Assembly: GCA_009773155.1 (NCBI GenBank)
Contig: WOVA01000014.1
Location: forward strand, 27,434 to 91,433
DNA length: 64,000 nt
Direction: 5' to 3'
Source of the DNA: Elusimicrobiota bacterium
Lineage (GTDB): Bacteria; Elusimicrobiota; Elusimicrobia; Elusimicrobiales; UBA9959
The notes below the pieces were generated by a model, which was given only the letters and a program-made list of their open reading frames with translations, made no database searches and had not been told where the DNA came from. Both the position numbers and the translations under genes were made by a program. Positions 52,806 through 61,499 of this stretch are shown in pieces; the first letter of the stretch is position 1; the number at the start of each line of letters is the position of its first letter.

Positions 52806-54666
52806 ATTTGGGCCCGGAGGACCGCGGCCAGCCGGTATAAGCCGGCACCAGCCGCTTTATCAGGTCCATGACGGGGCCGTGGCCGGCGGAAGCGGCGGCG
52901 GACTTAAGCTCCAGCACATGCGCCTCGGTCAGCGCGGCGCCGGCCTCGCCGGGCACCGCCGCGAAAATATCGGAGTGGCCGGTATCGCGGCGCACGTCCT
53001 CGGCGCGGAACATCTCCTCGTACATCTTCTCGCCGGCCTTGAGCCCGGTATACGAGATCTCGATATCCCTGCCCGGCTCCAGGCCGTTCATCACTATCAT
53101 GTTGCGCGCCAGGTCGGCTATCCTGACCGGCTCGCCCATGTTCAGGACGAAGATCTCCCCCCCGTCGCCCATCGAGCAGGCTTTCAGCACCAGCGTGACG
53201 GCCTCTTCGGTGGTCATGAAGTAGCGGATGACGTCCGGATGGGTCACGGTGACGGGCCCGCCGGCGGCTATCTGCTCCTGGAAGATCTTTACCACGCTGC
53301 CGGAACTCCCCAGCACATTGCCGAAGCGCACCGACATGAAGCGCGTCGTCCCGCCGGCGAAGGCGCGCGCGGCCATCTCGGCCAGGCGCTTGGTGGCGCC
53401 CATCACGCTCGACGGCCGCACCGCCTTGTCCGTGGAGATCAATAAGAACCGCTCCGCGTTATAAGCCGCGGCCGCGCGCGCCAGCATATAGGTCCCCAGC
53501 GTATTGTTCTTGACCGCCTCCTGCGGGTTGCCCTCCATCAGCGCCACGTGCTTATGCGCCGCCGCGTGCAGCACCCAGGCCGGCTTATAGGCCTCGAAAA
53601 CGTTCTTGAGCAGGCTCTCGTCGCGTATATCGCCCGCGACGGGGACCACCACGCCGCCGTAGCCGGCCGCGCGCAGCTCCTTGTCGATATAGAACAGCGC
53701 CGTATTGTGGGTCTCCAGCAGCGCCAGGCGCGACGGGCCGAAGGCCGCTATCTGCCGGGCCAGCTCGGCGCCGATGGTGCCGCCAGCGCCGGTGACCAGC
53801 ATCGACCTGCCCGCCACGGCGCGCTTCACCGGGCTCATGTCTATGTCCACCACGCGGCGGTGCATCAGGTCGGAGACGTCTATGCGGCGGATATCGGTCG
53901 CCAGGCGGCGCTTGTTTATCAGCTCGTCCATGCCGGGCACGGTCTTGAATTCCACCTTGCGCCCGCAGCCCGAGGCGGCGTAGAGAGTCATCAGGTCCAG
54001 TATCAGCTTGCCGCGCGCGTGGGCCACGGCCACCACCACCTCGTCGACATTTTTGCGGGCGATGATCCCGCCGATCATCCCGCGACCGCCCAGCACCGGC
54101 ACGCCGTGGATGCTGCGGCCGTGCTTAAGGGCGTTGTCGTCGAGGAAAGCCACCACCTTGCGGCCGGTGTCGTGGCTGCGCTGCAGGTCGCGCACGATGG
54201 TCTCGCCCAGGTCGCCCGCGCCGAATATAAGAACCCTGGAGACCGGACCTTTCCCGACGCCGTAGCGCCGGTTGCGCGTAAGCCGGATGGCGAAGCGTAT
54301 GCCGCCGACGAAGAACAGCGTCAGCACCGGCCCGATGACCAGCACCGACCGCGGGAAGCCGCCGCGCCAGAAGAAAAGCATCACCGCCATCAGCAGCATC
54401 TGGCTGACGACGACGGCCTTGAAGACGGAAAGAAGGTCGTGTATGCTGGCGTAGCGCCAGAGCCCGCGGTAGAGGCCGAAGAAGTAGAAAGCCGCCAGCA
54501 GCAGGGCCAGCACCAGCGGCAGCGTGCGGGTAAAGTTGTACCACTCATTGCCCGGCCACTGGAAATCGAAGCGCAGCATGAAGGCCAGCCAATAAGCCAG
54601 CGCCACCGCCGCGGCGTCTGCCAGGGCGACGAACCATCTGGAATGCTTTTTAATGATAGTCCCCAC
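52738..54666 (-). CDS. CapD/WbpM-like nucleotide-sugar 4,6-dehydratase, membrane form
   Basis: 642 aa from GTG 54666, which lies six nt after TATAAT. Four N-terminal membrane segments, a first Rossmann domain (VLIFGAGDLGETIVRDL) and a catalytic SDR domain (LVTGAGGTIGAELARQI; HAAAHKHVALMEGNPQEAVKNN; MGATKRLAEM). In WbpM-type enzymes the catalytic YxxxK tyrosine is replaced by Met, as here. Makes UDP-4-keto-6-deoxy-GlcNAc. The C-terminal ~20 residues come from REP-like DNA. The first 87 residues of the track ORF are spurious. Confidence 0.9.
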   Translation of the reverse strand: MGTIIKKHSRWFVALADAAAVALAYWLAFMLRFDFQWPGNEWYNFTRTLPLVLALLLAAFYFFGLYRGLWRYASIHDLLSVFKAVVVSQMLLMAVMLFFWRGGFPRSVLVIGPVLTLFFVGGIRFAIRLTRNRRYGVGKGPVSRVLIFGAGDLGETIVRDLQRSHDTGRKVVAFLDDNALKHGRSIHGVPVLGGRGMIGGIIARKNVDEVVVAVAHARGKLILDLMTLYAASGCGRKVEFKTVPGMDELINKRRLATDIRRIDVSDLMHRRVVDIDMSPVKRAVAGRSMLVTGAGGTIGAELARQIAAFGPSRLALLETHNTALFYIDKELRAAGYGGVVVPVAGDIRDESLLKNVFEAYKPAWVLHAAAHKHVALMEGNPQEAVKNNTLGTYMLARAAAAYNAERFLLISTDKAVRPSSVMGATKRLAEMAARAFAGGTTRFMSVRFGNVLGSSGSVVKIFQEQIAAGGPVTVTHPDVIRYFMTTEEAVTLVLKACSMGDGGEIFVLNMGEPVRIADLARNMIVMNGLEPGRDIEISYTGLKAGEKMYEEMFRAEDVRRDTGHSDIFAAVPGEAGAALTEAHVLELKSAAASAGHGPVMDLIKRLVPAYTGWPRSSGPKSGDTIPISRGVPPRLPSSDDPV

Positions 54667-54672
54667 GATGTG

Positions 54673-54678
54673 ATTATA
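54673..54678 (-). promoter_or_regulatory. -10 box of the capD-like gene (leaderless GTG)
   Basis: Minus-strand TATAAT, CACATC, GTG: six nt between -10 box and start codon, no ribosome binding site. Confidence 0.55.
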
Positions 54679-54712
54679 TAACTTAAGCAGGCGTCCCCGC
54701 CTGTAACAGTGG

Positions 54713-55138
54713 TTACACGGCCGCCAGCCGGCGGCAGGCCTCGTCGATGGCCGCGTCCCGCTTGGCGTAGCAGAAGCGCAGGAGATTGTCGGCCTCGGGC
54801 GCGCCGTCACGGTAGAACGACTCGCCCGGCACGGCGCCCACGCCGCAGCGGGACAGCAGCCCCATGGCCTTATCCTTGCCGGTGCGGCCCAGCAGGCCCG
54901 AAGCGTCGGCCAGCACATAATAGGCACCGGCGGGCACCCACGGCTTCATCCCCGCCTTGGACAAAGCCGCGCAGAACTTGTCGCGCTTGGCCTTATAGGC
55001 CGCGGCCACCACTTCCGGGATATCGGTATCGCAGACCCCCTGGGCCAGGTTTATCCCGCCCACCCGGTCGCATTCCACCGACATATTGCGTATCTCGGCC
55101 TTCTCTATGAAAGCCGAACGCGGACTTAATTTTGTCAT
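54713..55138 (-). pseudogene. Internally deleted class I aminotransferase
   Basis: 141 codons, open and in frame. Residues 1-48 are an aminotransferase N-terminus (AEIRNMSVECDRVGGINLAQ, GVCDTDIPEVVAAA). Residues 49-141 are the far C-terminal domain (PAGAYYVLADASGLL, GVGAVPGESFY, LLRFCYAKRDAAIDEACRRL). The whole large PLP domain with the catalytic lysine, about 240 residues, is missing. It cannot be an active transaminase. Start still overlaps the upstream ATPase stop (ATGA). Confidence 0.82.
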
Positions 55139-56295
55139 GCGCCAGCCTCCGGGTCCGGACTGTCCCCGGCGGGATGGATAAACCCGGGATAATTCCCCCT
55201 GTTTATACCGGCATATACCGCGCCGGGATAGGCGTCAGAAAAAGCTTTTGGCGGCCGGGAACGGACCTTGCCCCATTTGATCTCGAAAGCGCGTATCGCC
55301 TCCCCCTCCACCTCCAGCAGGTCTATCTCCTGCTTCTGCTGTGTCCTCCAGAAGTAAAGCCGGCGGTCTATCCCGTGATTGGCCAGCCCTTTCAGGCGCT
55401 CGGCGACCAGAAAATTCTCCCACAGGGCGCCGGTATCCTGGCGCAGCGCCATTGGATTGAGATTATTGATCAGCGCGTTGCGCAGCCCCGTATCGTAAAA
55501 ATATATCTTCCTGAGCTTTTTCAGCTCATTGCGCAGATTCCGGCTGAACGGCCCCAGCCGGAACACGATGAACGCTTTCTCGAGTATCTGTATATACGAG
55601 GCCGCGGTATTTTTATCCACGCCGAGCAGCGAGGCGAGTTCGTTATAGGAGACCTCGCTGCCGATTTGCAGCGCCAGGGCCTGCAGGAGTTTCTCCAGCA
55701 CCTCGTGGTTCTTGATCTTGTGATGCGTCAGGACATCTTTGTAAGCGTAGCTCCTGGCCAGACTCTTGAGCTCGCCGGAAGGGTCGCCGCTTTTGAGAGC
55801 GATCTCCGGATACATCCCGTAGATCAGCCGGCGCTCCAGCAGCCGCCCGGCCTCAGGGCCGGGATAGCGGCTTTCCAGCTCTTCCATGGAGAACGGGTAA
55901 AGAGTGAACTCCGTTTTGCGCCCGGTCAGCGGCTCGGAAACCTTGTCCGAAAGCTCGAAAGAGGAGGAACCCGTGGCAAGCAGCTGTATATCCGGAAAAC
56001 TATCATGGAAAAGCTTGAGGGCCCTGCCGATATTGGGGACCCGCTGCGCCTCGTCCAGGATCAAAAGCTTCCGCCCTCCGGCGAAAGCCTTCATCTGGGT
56101 AGAAGTCTTTTCAGTAAAAGCTTCGCGCACATCCGGCTCGTCACAGTTAAAGTACGCCGCTTCATCCTTATAAAGGGACTGTATCTCCCGGGCCAGAGTG
56201 GTTTTCCCCACCTGCCTGGCGCCATAAAGGATGACGACTTTTCCCTTGAAAAGGCTGCGGATAATGGCCGGTTTAATGGTTCTTTTGATCGGCAT
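55135..56295 (-). CDS. AAA ATPase with DUF4143 domain
   Basis: 386 aa. Walker A YGARQVGKTTLA, Walker B LLILDEAQR, sensor-like LLATGSSSFELS, and C-terminal DUF4143 with an intact PD-(D/E)xK-like pattern (QEIDLLEVEG..FEIKWGK). Complete. Strong promoter upstream. Followed by the deleted aminotransferase. Confidence 0.87.
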   Translation of the reverse strand: MPIKRTIKPAIIRSLFKGKVVILYGARQVGKTTLAREIQSLYKDEAAYFNCDEPDVREAFTEKTSTQMKAFAGGRKLLILDEAQRVPNIGRALKLFHDSFPDIQLLATGSSSFELSDKVSEPLTGRKTEFTLYPFSMEELESRYPGPEAGRLLERRLIYGMYPEIALKSGDPSGELKSLARSYAYKDVLTHHKIKNHEVLEKLLQALALQIGSEVSYNELASLLGVDKNTAASYIQILEKAFIVFRLGPFSRNLRNELKKLRKIYFYDTGLRNALINNLNPMALRQDTGALWENFLVAERLKGLANHGIDRRLYFWRTQQKQEIDLLEVEGEAIRAFEIKWGKVRSRPPKAFSDAYPGAVYAGINRGNYPGFIHPAGDSPDPEAGA

Positions 56296-56315
56296 AATTC
56301 ACCGAAATAACATAT

Positions 56316-56344
56316 ATTTTAGCGAACGGATTCACCAAAGTCAA
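56316..56344 (-). promoter_or_regulatory. Promoter of the DUF4143 ATPase with repeated GGTGAAT sites
   Basis: TTGACT (56339-56344), 17-bp spacer, TAAAAT (56316-56321). GGTGAAT occurs twice (in the spacer and just before the ATG), and an ACCT-aaa-AGGT inverted repeat lies just upstream of the -35 box; these are possible repressor sites. Confidence 0.6.
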
Positions 56345-56394
56345 TACCTTTTAGGTGATTTAGCCAGCCCGATATCCGCTGACAGGATAGTGTA

Positions 56395-56502
56395 GGGGCC
56401 GCTGAAAAAGTCCGGCCGCGGGTTTTACGCAAAAAAACCGTCTCCGGAAAGTGCTACCCCTTTGTTTTTCCCCCGGTTTTTGACTTCTTACGCAGCGGCC
56501 CC
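56395..56502. repeat. MITE/REP-like 108-bp inverted-repeat element
   Basis: GGGGCCGCTG (56395-56404) and CAGCGGCCCC (56493-56502) are perfect inverted ends; the adjacent bases are partly complementary (AAAAAGTC near the left end, GACTTCTTA near the right). Noncoding. A degenerate REP arm (GAATTAAGTCTCGTGTCACC) follows directly at about 56503-56522. Fills the intergenic 56296-56536. Confidence 0.6.
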
Positions 56503-56536
56503 GAATTAAGTCTCGTGTCACCGAAACTTCCGAAAC

Positions 56537-57484
56537 TTAAAACCGGGGAGAATACTCCCGCAATCTTTCGATAACCTCTTTGAAGGAGGACCCCGGGGCG
56601 AGCAGCAGGCTGTTCAGCGCTTTAAATTCTTTTTCAAACAGGCTGTAAGCCCCGGCATCCGGAAGCGTAAAGGCGCTGCGCGCCGCGAACTCCTCCGCGT
56701 CCGCTCCCTTTATCTTTTCCGCCTTGTACGCTTCATACTCCGGAGTTCCCATAAACCGCTTAACCCTGTCTACGGCGAGCAGCATATAAAGATCGTAATA
56801 ATGCCGGCTGAACTGCCGCGGCCTGTCCTGCAACGGGTCATTGCGGTCCCGCCATTGCCGGAAGCGCCTGCAGATGGTCTGGAGTTTGTCGACAAAGGTA
56901 TATTCGGGATTAAAACACCTGATCCCGACGGCGCGGTTGTCCGCCACTTCAAACCCGGCGGCCAGGGCCTTCTCCAGCGCCCAGCTGCTGAAATCCCTGG
57001 GCTCATTGGGGGCGGTCCGGGCAAAGCCCGCCTCCAGCAGAACCTCGGGCTTCAGCCCGAGTTCAGGCCCCGGCGTAAAAAAGGAATCATACTTCAGCCC
57101 TATCCCCCCGTTCTGCGCTTTCTCGTCGTCATAGGCGCGGTTCCTGCCCGCGACAACCCCGGGGATCTTTATGCCCGCGGCAAGCGCGTCATAGAACCCG
57201 AAGCGGGCCGCGATCTGCGCCGGTTTGTCGCCCTTAACGCTTAATCCGGACGGAGGCTCGAAGCGGATATCGATGTCCTCGGAAAATCTCTCTATGACCC
57301 GCCAGCCTTTGGACAGGGAAGTGCCGCCTTTCATCTCAAAAGACAAGCCCAGCTGCCTGAGTCCCCACAGGCAGTGCATGACCCAGTAATCCTTTTCGAC
57401 CACGGCCGGAGGCAGGCCTTTCTGGGCGGCCAGCGTCTCGAAAAGTTCTTTGGCGTCGGGCCTGGAGTGAAAAAATTCAGGCAT
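56537..57484 (-). CDS. AbiEii/AbiGii-like nucleotidyltransferase toxin
   Basis: 315 aa from ATG 57484. VVEKDYWVMHCLWGL, FEMKGGTSLSKGWRVIERFSEDIDIRF (GG...DxD core), FVDKLQTICRRF and HYYDLYMLLAVD (C-terminal K...D). Larger than the other toxins in the window and of a different subfamily. Overlaps the antitoxin gene by 8 bp. Confidence 0.88.
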   Translation of the reverse strand: MPEFFHSRPDAKELFETLAAQKGLPPAVVEKDYWVMHCLWGLRQLGLSFEMKGGTSLSKGWRVIERFSEDIDIRFEPPSGLSVKGDKPAQIAARFGFYDALAAGIKIPGVVAGRNRAYDDEKAQNGGIGLKYDSFFTPGPELGLKPEVLLEAGFARTAPNEPRDFSSWALEKALAAGFEVADNRAVGIRCFNPEYTFVDKLQTICRRFRQWRDRNDPLQDRPRQFSRHYYDLYMLLAVDRVKRFMGTPEYEAYKAEKIKGADAEEFAARSAFTLPDAGAYSLFEKEFKALNSLLLAPGSSFKEVIERLREYSPRF

Positions 57485-58049
57485 AAATTTCGCGGAAAGC
57501 TTTCCTGGCCCCGGGCCTGCCATACCGCCTCAGGCAGGCGGCCAGCAAGTCGCCGTCGAATTCATTTAAACGGCTTTTCAGATTTTTCAGGACACCCGCG
57601 GTATTGTCGGGCAGGCGCCTGAGATTATTCAGCAGGTCCACCAGCAGGAATTCCCTGCTTAGTTTGTCCGGATACGCCGGCACCAGACGGAATTCGAACC
57701 TCTTCCCCCCCAGCGAAAACTCACCCGCCCGCTTATGGTTATAAACCAGGGTGGTGCCGTAAACCTGCGTAAGACCCAGACCGAACTGGTTGAAATAATT
57801 ATACGAAGTCAGCAGGAAATCGTCCGTTTTGAGGAAGGCCCTCACAAACTCCCGCTCTTCAGGCATGGTAACGCCAAAGGCATTTTTGCCCGGGCGATAA
57901 TAAAGCCCGCCGGCCAGTTTCCGCACCTCGCCGCTCGCCGCAAGAGTATGCAGGTCCCGGTCCACGGCAGTCGAGTATCCCTCCAGGTCCTGGCGCCTAT
58001 AAACCCGGCCCGGTTCCATAGAATTCCTGAGTTTTTCCGCGTTCTTCAT
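57477..58049 (-). CDS. AbiEi-like antitoxin (DUF6088-type)
   Basis: 190 aa from ATG 58049. YRRQDLEGYSTAVDRDLHTLAASGEVRKLAGGLYYRP is a winged-helix region; then FLLTSYNYFNQFGLGLTQVY and LLVDLLNNLR. Typical partner of the large AbiEii toxin. The track start (13 codons earlier) lies within the promoter. AGAGG precedes the ATG. Confidence 0.83.
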   Translation of the reverse strand: MKNAEKLRNSMEPGRVYRRQDLEGYSTAVDRDLHTLAASGEVRKLAGGLYYRPGKNAFGVTMPEEREFVRAFLKTDDFLLTSYNYFNQFGLGLTQVYGTTLVYNHKRAGEFSLGGKRFEFRLVPAYPDKLSREFLLVDLLNNLRRLPDNTAGVLKNLKSRLNEFDGDLLAACLRRYGRPGARKAFREIYA

Positions 58050-58066
58050 AATGCCTCTGTACTTAT

Positions 58067-58095
58067 AGTATACAACACTTTTCCGCATTATGCAA
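58067..58095 (-). promoter_or_regulatory. Promoter of the DUF6088/AbiEii operon
   Basis: TTGCAT (58090-58095), 17 bp, TATACT (58067-58072), 17 nt before the ATG. The -35 box lies within the small palindrome GCAT-t-ATGC. Confidence 0.7.
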
Positions 58096-58174
58096 GTTTT
58101 TTTTATTAAATTTCATGCACTTTCCCATGCCCGCGGCGCCCCTCCCCCGGAAAGGTCATCACCGCCGGAAGAAG

Positions 58175-59296
58175 TTACTTGCCGTAGAAGGCCCGGGCAG
58201 TGGCGATTATATACTCCACTTCCTCGTCGGTAAGCTCGGCGCACATGGGCAGCGAGCAGACCTCGCGCGAGAGGGCCTCGGTCTCCGGGAAGCCGGTATC
58301 CTTCAGCCCCAGCCCGGCGTGCTTATAATACGGCTTGCGGAACTGGGTCAGCACCTCCACGCCGTGCTCGCGCATCCAGGCGGAGAACTTCTCCCCCTCC
58401 CGGGCGCGCAGCGTGTAGTTCTGATAGACATGGTCGAAACCGGGCCGGTCATAATGCGGCAGCGTCAGGTTGGGCAGCTCGCCCAGCGCCGCCTTATACC
58501 GCGCGGCTATGGCCTTGCGCCGCGCTATCCACCCGGGCAGATGGCGCAGTTTTATGTCCAGCCAGGCCGCCTGTATATTGTCGAGCAGGCAGGTGTAGCC
58601 GTGGGCGTGGTATTCGCCGGTCTCGCGGTCCTCGCCGTTATAGCGCAGGCGGCGGGCCCAGGCGGCGAACTCCTCGTCATCGGTGGTTATGCCGCCGCCG
58701 TCGCCGTAGCCGCCCAGTATCTTGAAAGGGTAGAAACTCCAGCAGCCGGCGTCGCCCCAGCCGCCCGCGCCGCGGCCATCGATAGAAGAGCCCAGGCTCT
58801 GGCAGGCGTCCTCCACCACCCACAGGTCGTGCTTCTCAGCGATCTCCATCACCCGCGGCATATCGGCCATCCAGCCGCTCAGGTGCACGGGCATAATGCC
58901 GCGCGTACGGGGCGTTATCGCCGCCTTTATCTTTGAGCAGTCGATATTAAAATCAGCGCCGACATCCACCAGGACGGGCTTGGCCCCGGCGTTCACGACA
59001 GCCGAGCAGCTGGCCACAAAGGTATGCGCCGGCACTATGACCTCGTCGGCGGGCGACTTCACCCGGTATTTCACCGACAGCATCAGCGCGTCATAGCCGG
59101 AATTTACGCCCACGGCGTATTTTGTGCCCACGAATTTAGCCAAATTAGCCTCGAAATCGCGCAGCTCCCGCTGGTTTATCAGCGCCCCGCGCTCCATCAC
59201 GCTGAAATAAGCCGCGTCCAGCTCCGGCTTCAACATCCCGTAAAGCCTTCTCGGCGAAACGAATTTAACCTTTTTAACGGCGGTTTTCTCTGTCAT
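58175..59296 (-). CDS. DegT/DnrJ/EryC1/StrS sugar aminotransferase
   Basis: 373 aa. PLP lysine present (SFYPFKILGGYGDGGG), PLP Asp in VVEDACQSLG, and NSGYDALMLS. Transaminates a keto-nucleotide sugar, plausibly the CapD product. Complete. Its first ~29 codons are closely similar at DNA level to the start of the chimeric fragment at 61217-61423, showing a former second copy of this gene. Confidence 0.9.
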   Translation of the reverse strand: MTEKTAVKKVKFVSPRRLYGMLKPELDAAYFSVMERGALINQRELRDFEANLAKFVGTKYAVGVNSGYDALMLSVKYRVKSPADEVIVPAHTFVASCSAVVNAGAKPVLVDVGADFNIDCSKIKAAITPRTRGIMPVHLSGWMADMPRVMEIAEKHDLWVVEDACQSLGSSIDGRGAGGWGDAGCWSFYPFKILGGYGDGGGITTDDEEFAAWARRLRYNGEDRETGEYHAHGYTCLLDNIQAAWLDIKLRHLPGWIARRKAIAARYKAALGELPNLTLPHYDRPGFDHVYQNYTLRAREGEKFSAWMREHGVEVLTQFRKPYYKHAGLGLKDTGFPETEALSREVCSLPMCAELTDEEVEYIIATARAFYGK

Positions 59297-59319
59297 GGCA
59301 GTTCCTGATCAAAAAGATT

Positions 59320-61209
59320 TTACCCGGCTTTCTTTGTACGATAAGCCTGATTCGGATGGTTCGCGACGCCCGGATATTTTTGCTCTATCAAACCCTCTTC
59401 AAGCATCGGCGCCAGGTATCGCTCACGGAGCGCTTTCGGGTCACGTTCCAGAACGGAAGAAAGCGTCCCGGCAGTCAGATGTTCCCCATCGCAAAGCTTT
59501 AAAATAACCTCCCGCATAAGCTGAGGTTTTAACTTTCCGGGCATCCTATCAAAGCCGAGCGCGGCTAATATTTTCAGCAATTTGTCGGGCAAATGTGGGG
59601 AGTTCCCGGGCAAATGTGGGGAGTTCCCGGGCAAATGTGGGGAGTTCACATTCACATCCTGGGGGGTCTCTCCGAATGGCGGGGTCTGAAAAGCAGGCAA
59701 ATCCTCTTGTAACGTTTTCCCGGGCACATAATACGTGCTTCCACGAGTTTCGCCCTGCTTAACCAGCATCTTCTCCTGGACAAGGCTGGCCAGGGCCGCG
59801 GAAATATCTTTTGGATGATCCGCGACCATTTCCTTGATACGCGCATGATTGACCCGATCTTCAGCCGCCGCTGAGATAAGGATTATCCTCTCCAGTTCCG
59901 GCAGGGCCCTGAACTTTTCGCCAAAAAGAGCATCAAGAACTTTCACACTTTCCTCAGGGAAAAGACTTATCATGCGCAACTCAAGCAGCGTCTGCTCATG
60001 AACCGGGTCCTCGTAGAGCAATGGCAAGCGCCAGTGTTGCTCTTTCCAGTTGCGGTAAATCTTGGGAATCCCGGACCCGGCATGGTCACCGAAGCCCACA
60101 TAGCGGAACATATGCTGGATACGGCGATTACGGCAGTCACTCACTCCTCCCTGAACGGCCTGTCCCACTGAAACACGCATAAGCCCCGGATTCCTGAACC
60201 CGAACATATCCGGCCGCTTCAGCGCCAATACCGAAGTACGGCCGGTAAAATCCGCGTGAATGATAGTATTGGTCAAAGCCTCGCGGATGGACTCATGCAG
60301 CGGGGTATCCTCGACCCTGGCCCCTTCTTTCAGCTTGAAGGGGATCTTCACGTCCGAAGCAAGCTTTCTATACGCCTTCTGAAAATAATCATATAGGTTT
60401 CCCGACCATGTCCCGTCCGGAACGACCCGGTCTATCCAGCGGACGGCTGCCCTGTCCGCTGAGCGCTCCTGATAGTCGACCATATAATTCGGGAAAACTT
60501 CCCTTATGGATTCGAACTTCCCGAACATCAGCAGGCCGGCGGCACGAATGCCGAGCCGGCCTGTCGCGCGATCCCTGGTGAGAGCGCCTATCTTAACCAA
60601 AAATTCCTCAGCGGGCAGCTCTATCCAGGGGCTACCCGGCTTTACCGCGGAAAAGCGGTTGCGATATGATGAGATGGTTTCCTTTTCAAGGTCGTCTATG
60701 GTGAAATCCTCAAGCACCCGGTCGTCGCGGGAATCCTCCACGCTTTCCGCCAGCATCCGGCGCACGGTCTCTTCGGAAGCCTTATAATCCCCCTCGTGAC
60801 GCCGCAAATACGTATTGCCTATCGGATTGCCATGAAGATAGACCGGCCGGTCCTGTCGGCGGGCGCGGGGAATGACGACGCGCAATACCGGCAGACCGTC
60901 CACCTGCACCTCCTGAACGCCCGTCTCAGGAAGGATATTGCGGCTCACTTTGGTATTAGAGTGCAGAGTATCCCAGAGGGCTTTCTTAAGTCTGGCGGTA
61001 TCGGCAATGCCTTTTACCTGGAAATTCCCAGCGGAGGGCTCCTCAATGCCGAGGTAGATCTCGCCGCCTTCGGTATTAGCCATTGCGGAGTATGTTTCCC
61101 AGAAATTGTTAGGCAATTCCCCTTTGCCGTCACGGCCCTGGGCTGCCTTGAATTCAAGGTCCACAGCTTCACCAAGGGCTATTATTTCGGAAAGCGTCAG
61201 CGATTCCAT
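59320..61209 (-). CDS. AlbA_2/Schlafen-type ATP-binding protein (COG2865)
   Basis: 629 aa. N-terminal AlbA_2 DNA-binding domain (DLEFKAAQGRDGKGELPNNF, EGGEIYLGIEE), central HATPase_c_4-like region (HESIREALTNTIIHADF; HAGSGIPKIYRNW), winged-helix C-terminus. A Pro-rich linker holds three NSPHLPG repeats. Proteins of this type are regulators or defence-associated; function unknown. Ends just upstream of the DegT gene, probably inserted between that gene and its partial copy. Confidence 0.84.
   Translation of the reverse strand: MESLTLSEIIALGEAVDLEFKAAQGRDGKGELPNNFWETYSAMANTEGGEIYLGIEEPSAGNFQVKGIADTARLKKALWDTLHSNTKVSRNILPETGVQEVQVDGLPVLRVVIPRARRQDRPVYLHGNPIGNTYLRRHEGDYKASEETVRRMLAESVEDSRDDRVLEDFTIDDLEKETISSYRNRFSAVKPGSPWIELPAEEFLVKIGALTRDRATGRLGIRAAGLLMFGKFESIREVFPNYMVDYQERSADRAAVRWIDRVVPDGTWSGNLYDYFQKAYRKLASDVKIPFKLKEGARVEDTPLHESIREALTNTIIHADFTGRTSVLALKRPDMFGFRNPGLMRVSVGQAVQGGVSDCRNRRIQHMFRYVGFGDHAGSGIPKIYRNWKEQHWRLPLLYEDPVHEQTLLELRMISLFPEESVKVLDALFGEKFRALPELERIILISAAAEDRVNHARIKEMVADHPKDISAALASLVQEKMLVKQGETRGSTYYVPGKTLQEDLPAFQTPPFGETPQDVNVNSPHLPGNSPHLPGNSPHLPDKLLKILAALGFDRMPGKLKPQLMREVILKLCDGEHLTAGTLSSVLERDPKALRERYLAPMLEEGLIEQKYPGVANHPNQAYRTKKAG
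59587..59649. repeat. 21-bp tandem repeat, three copies, in the AlbA_2 gene
   Basis: Units 59587-59607, 59608-59628 and 59629-59649 (gggcaaatgtggggagttcc); the last differs by one base. They encode NSPHLPG in frame. Confidence 0.95.
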
Positions 61210-61216
61210 AGAGCGC

Positions 61217-61423
61217 TCAGCCGCCCCCTACCAGTTTCCGGGCGGCTTTGACGATATCGGCGGCGTGCTTGTAATACACCTTCTCCAGCGGCACGCTGGC
61301 GGGGGCGGGGCAGTCGGGCAGGGCCAGGCGCATCGGCGCCGCGTCCAGCTCGGGCTTCAACATCCCGTAAAGCCGCCCGGGGCTCACAAATTCAACTTTT
61401 TTAATAGTGGTATTTTCGCTCAT
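61217..61423 (-). pseudogene. Chimeric remnant: DegT start fused to an E1 beta end
   Basis: 68 codons, in frame. Residues 1-29 (KKVEFVSPGRLYGMLKPELD) equal the start of the DegT gene at 59296. Residues 30-68 (DCPAPASVPLEKVYYKHAAD, IVKAARKLV) look like the C-terminus of a TPP-dependent E1 beta subunit. A deletion removing most of DegT and the genes in between would give this junction. No function expected. Confidence 0.7.
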
Positions 61424-61499
61424 ATGGTCCTCATGGCGTCTTCTCTTATTGGTATTGCAGCAGCCACTTCAACTGTTCAAGAAGGTGTTTATCAAGCAT

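Noticed and set aside
59587-59649. Possible CRISPR or iteron array
   Set aside because: Contiguous 21-bp in-frame units coding NSPHLPG, no spacers and no replication genes nearby.
61430-61495. 17-codon ORF MLDKHLLEQLKWLLQYQ
   Set aside because: Too short to support as a gene; no ribosome binding site or recognisable family, possibly a remnant start of another gene.
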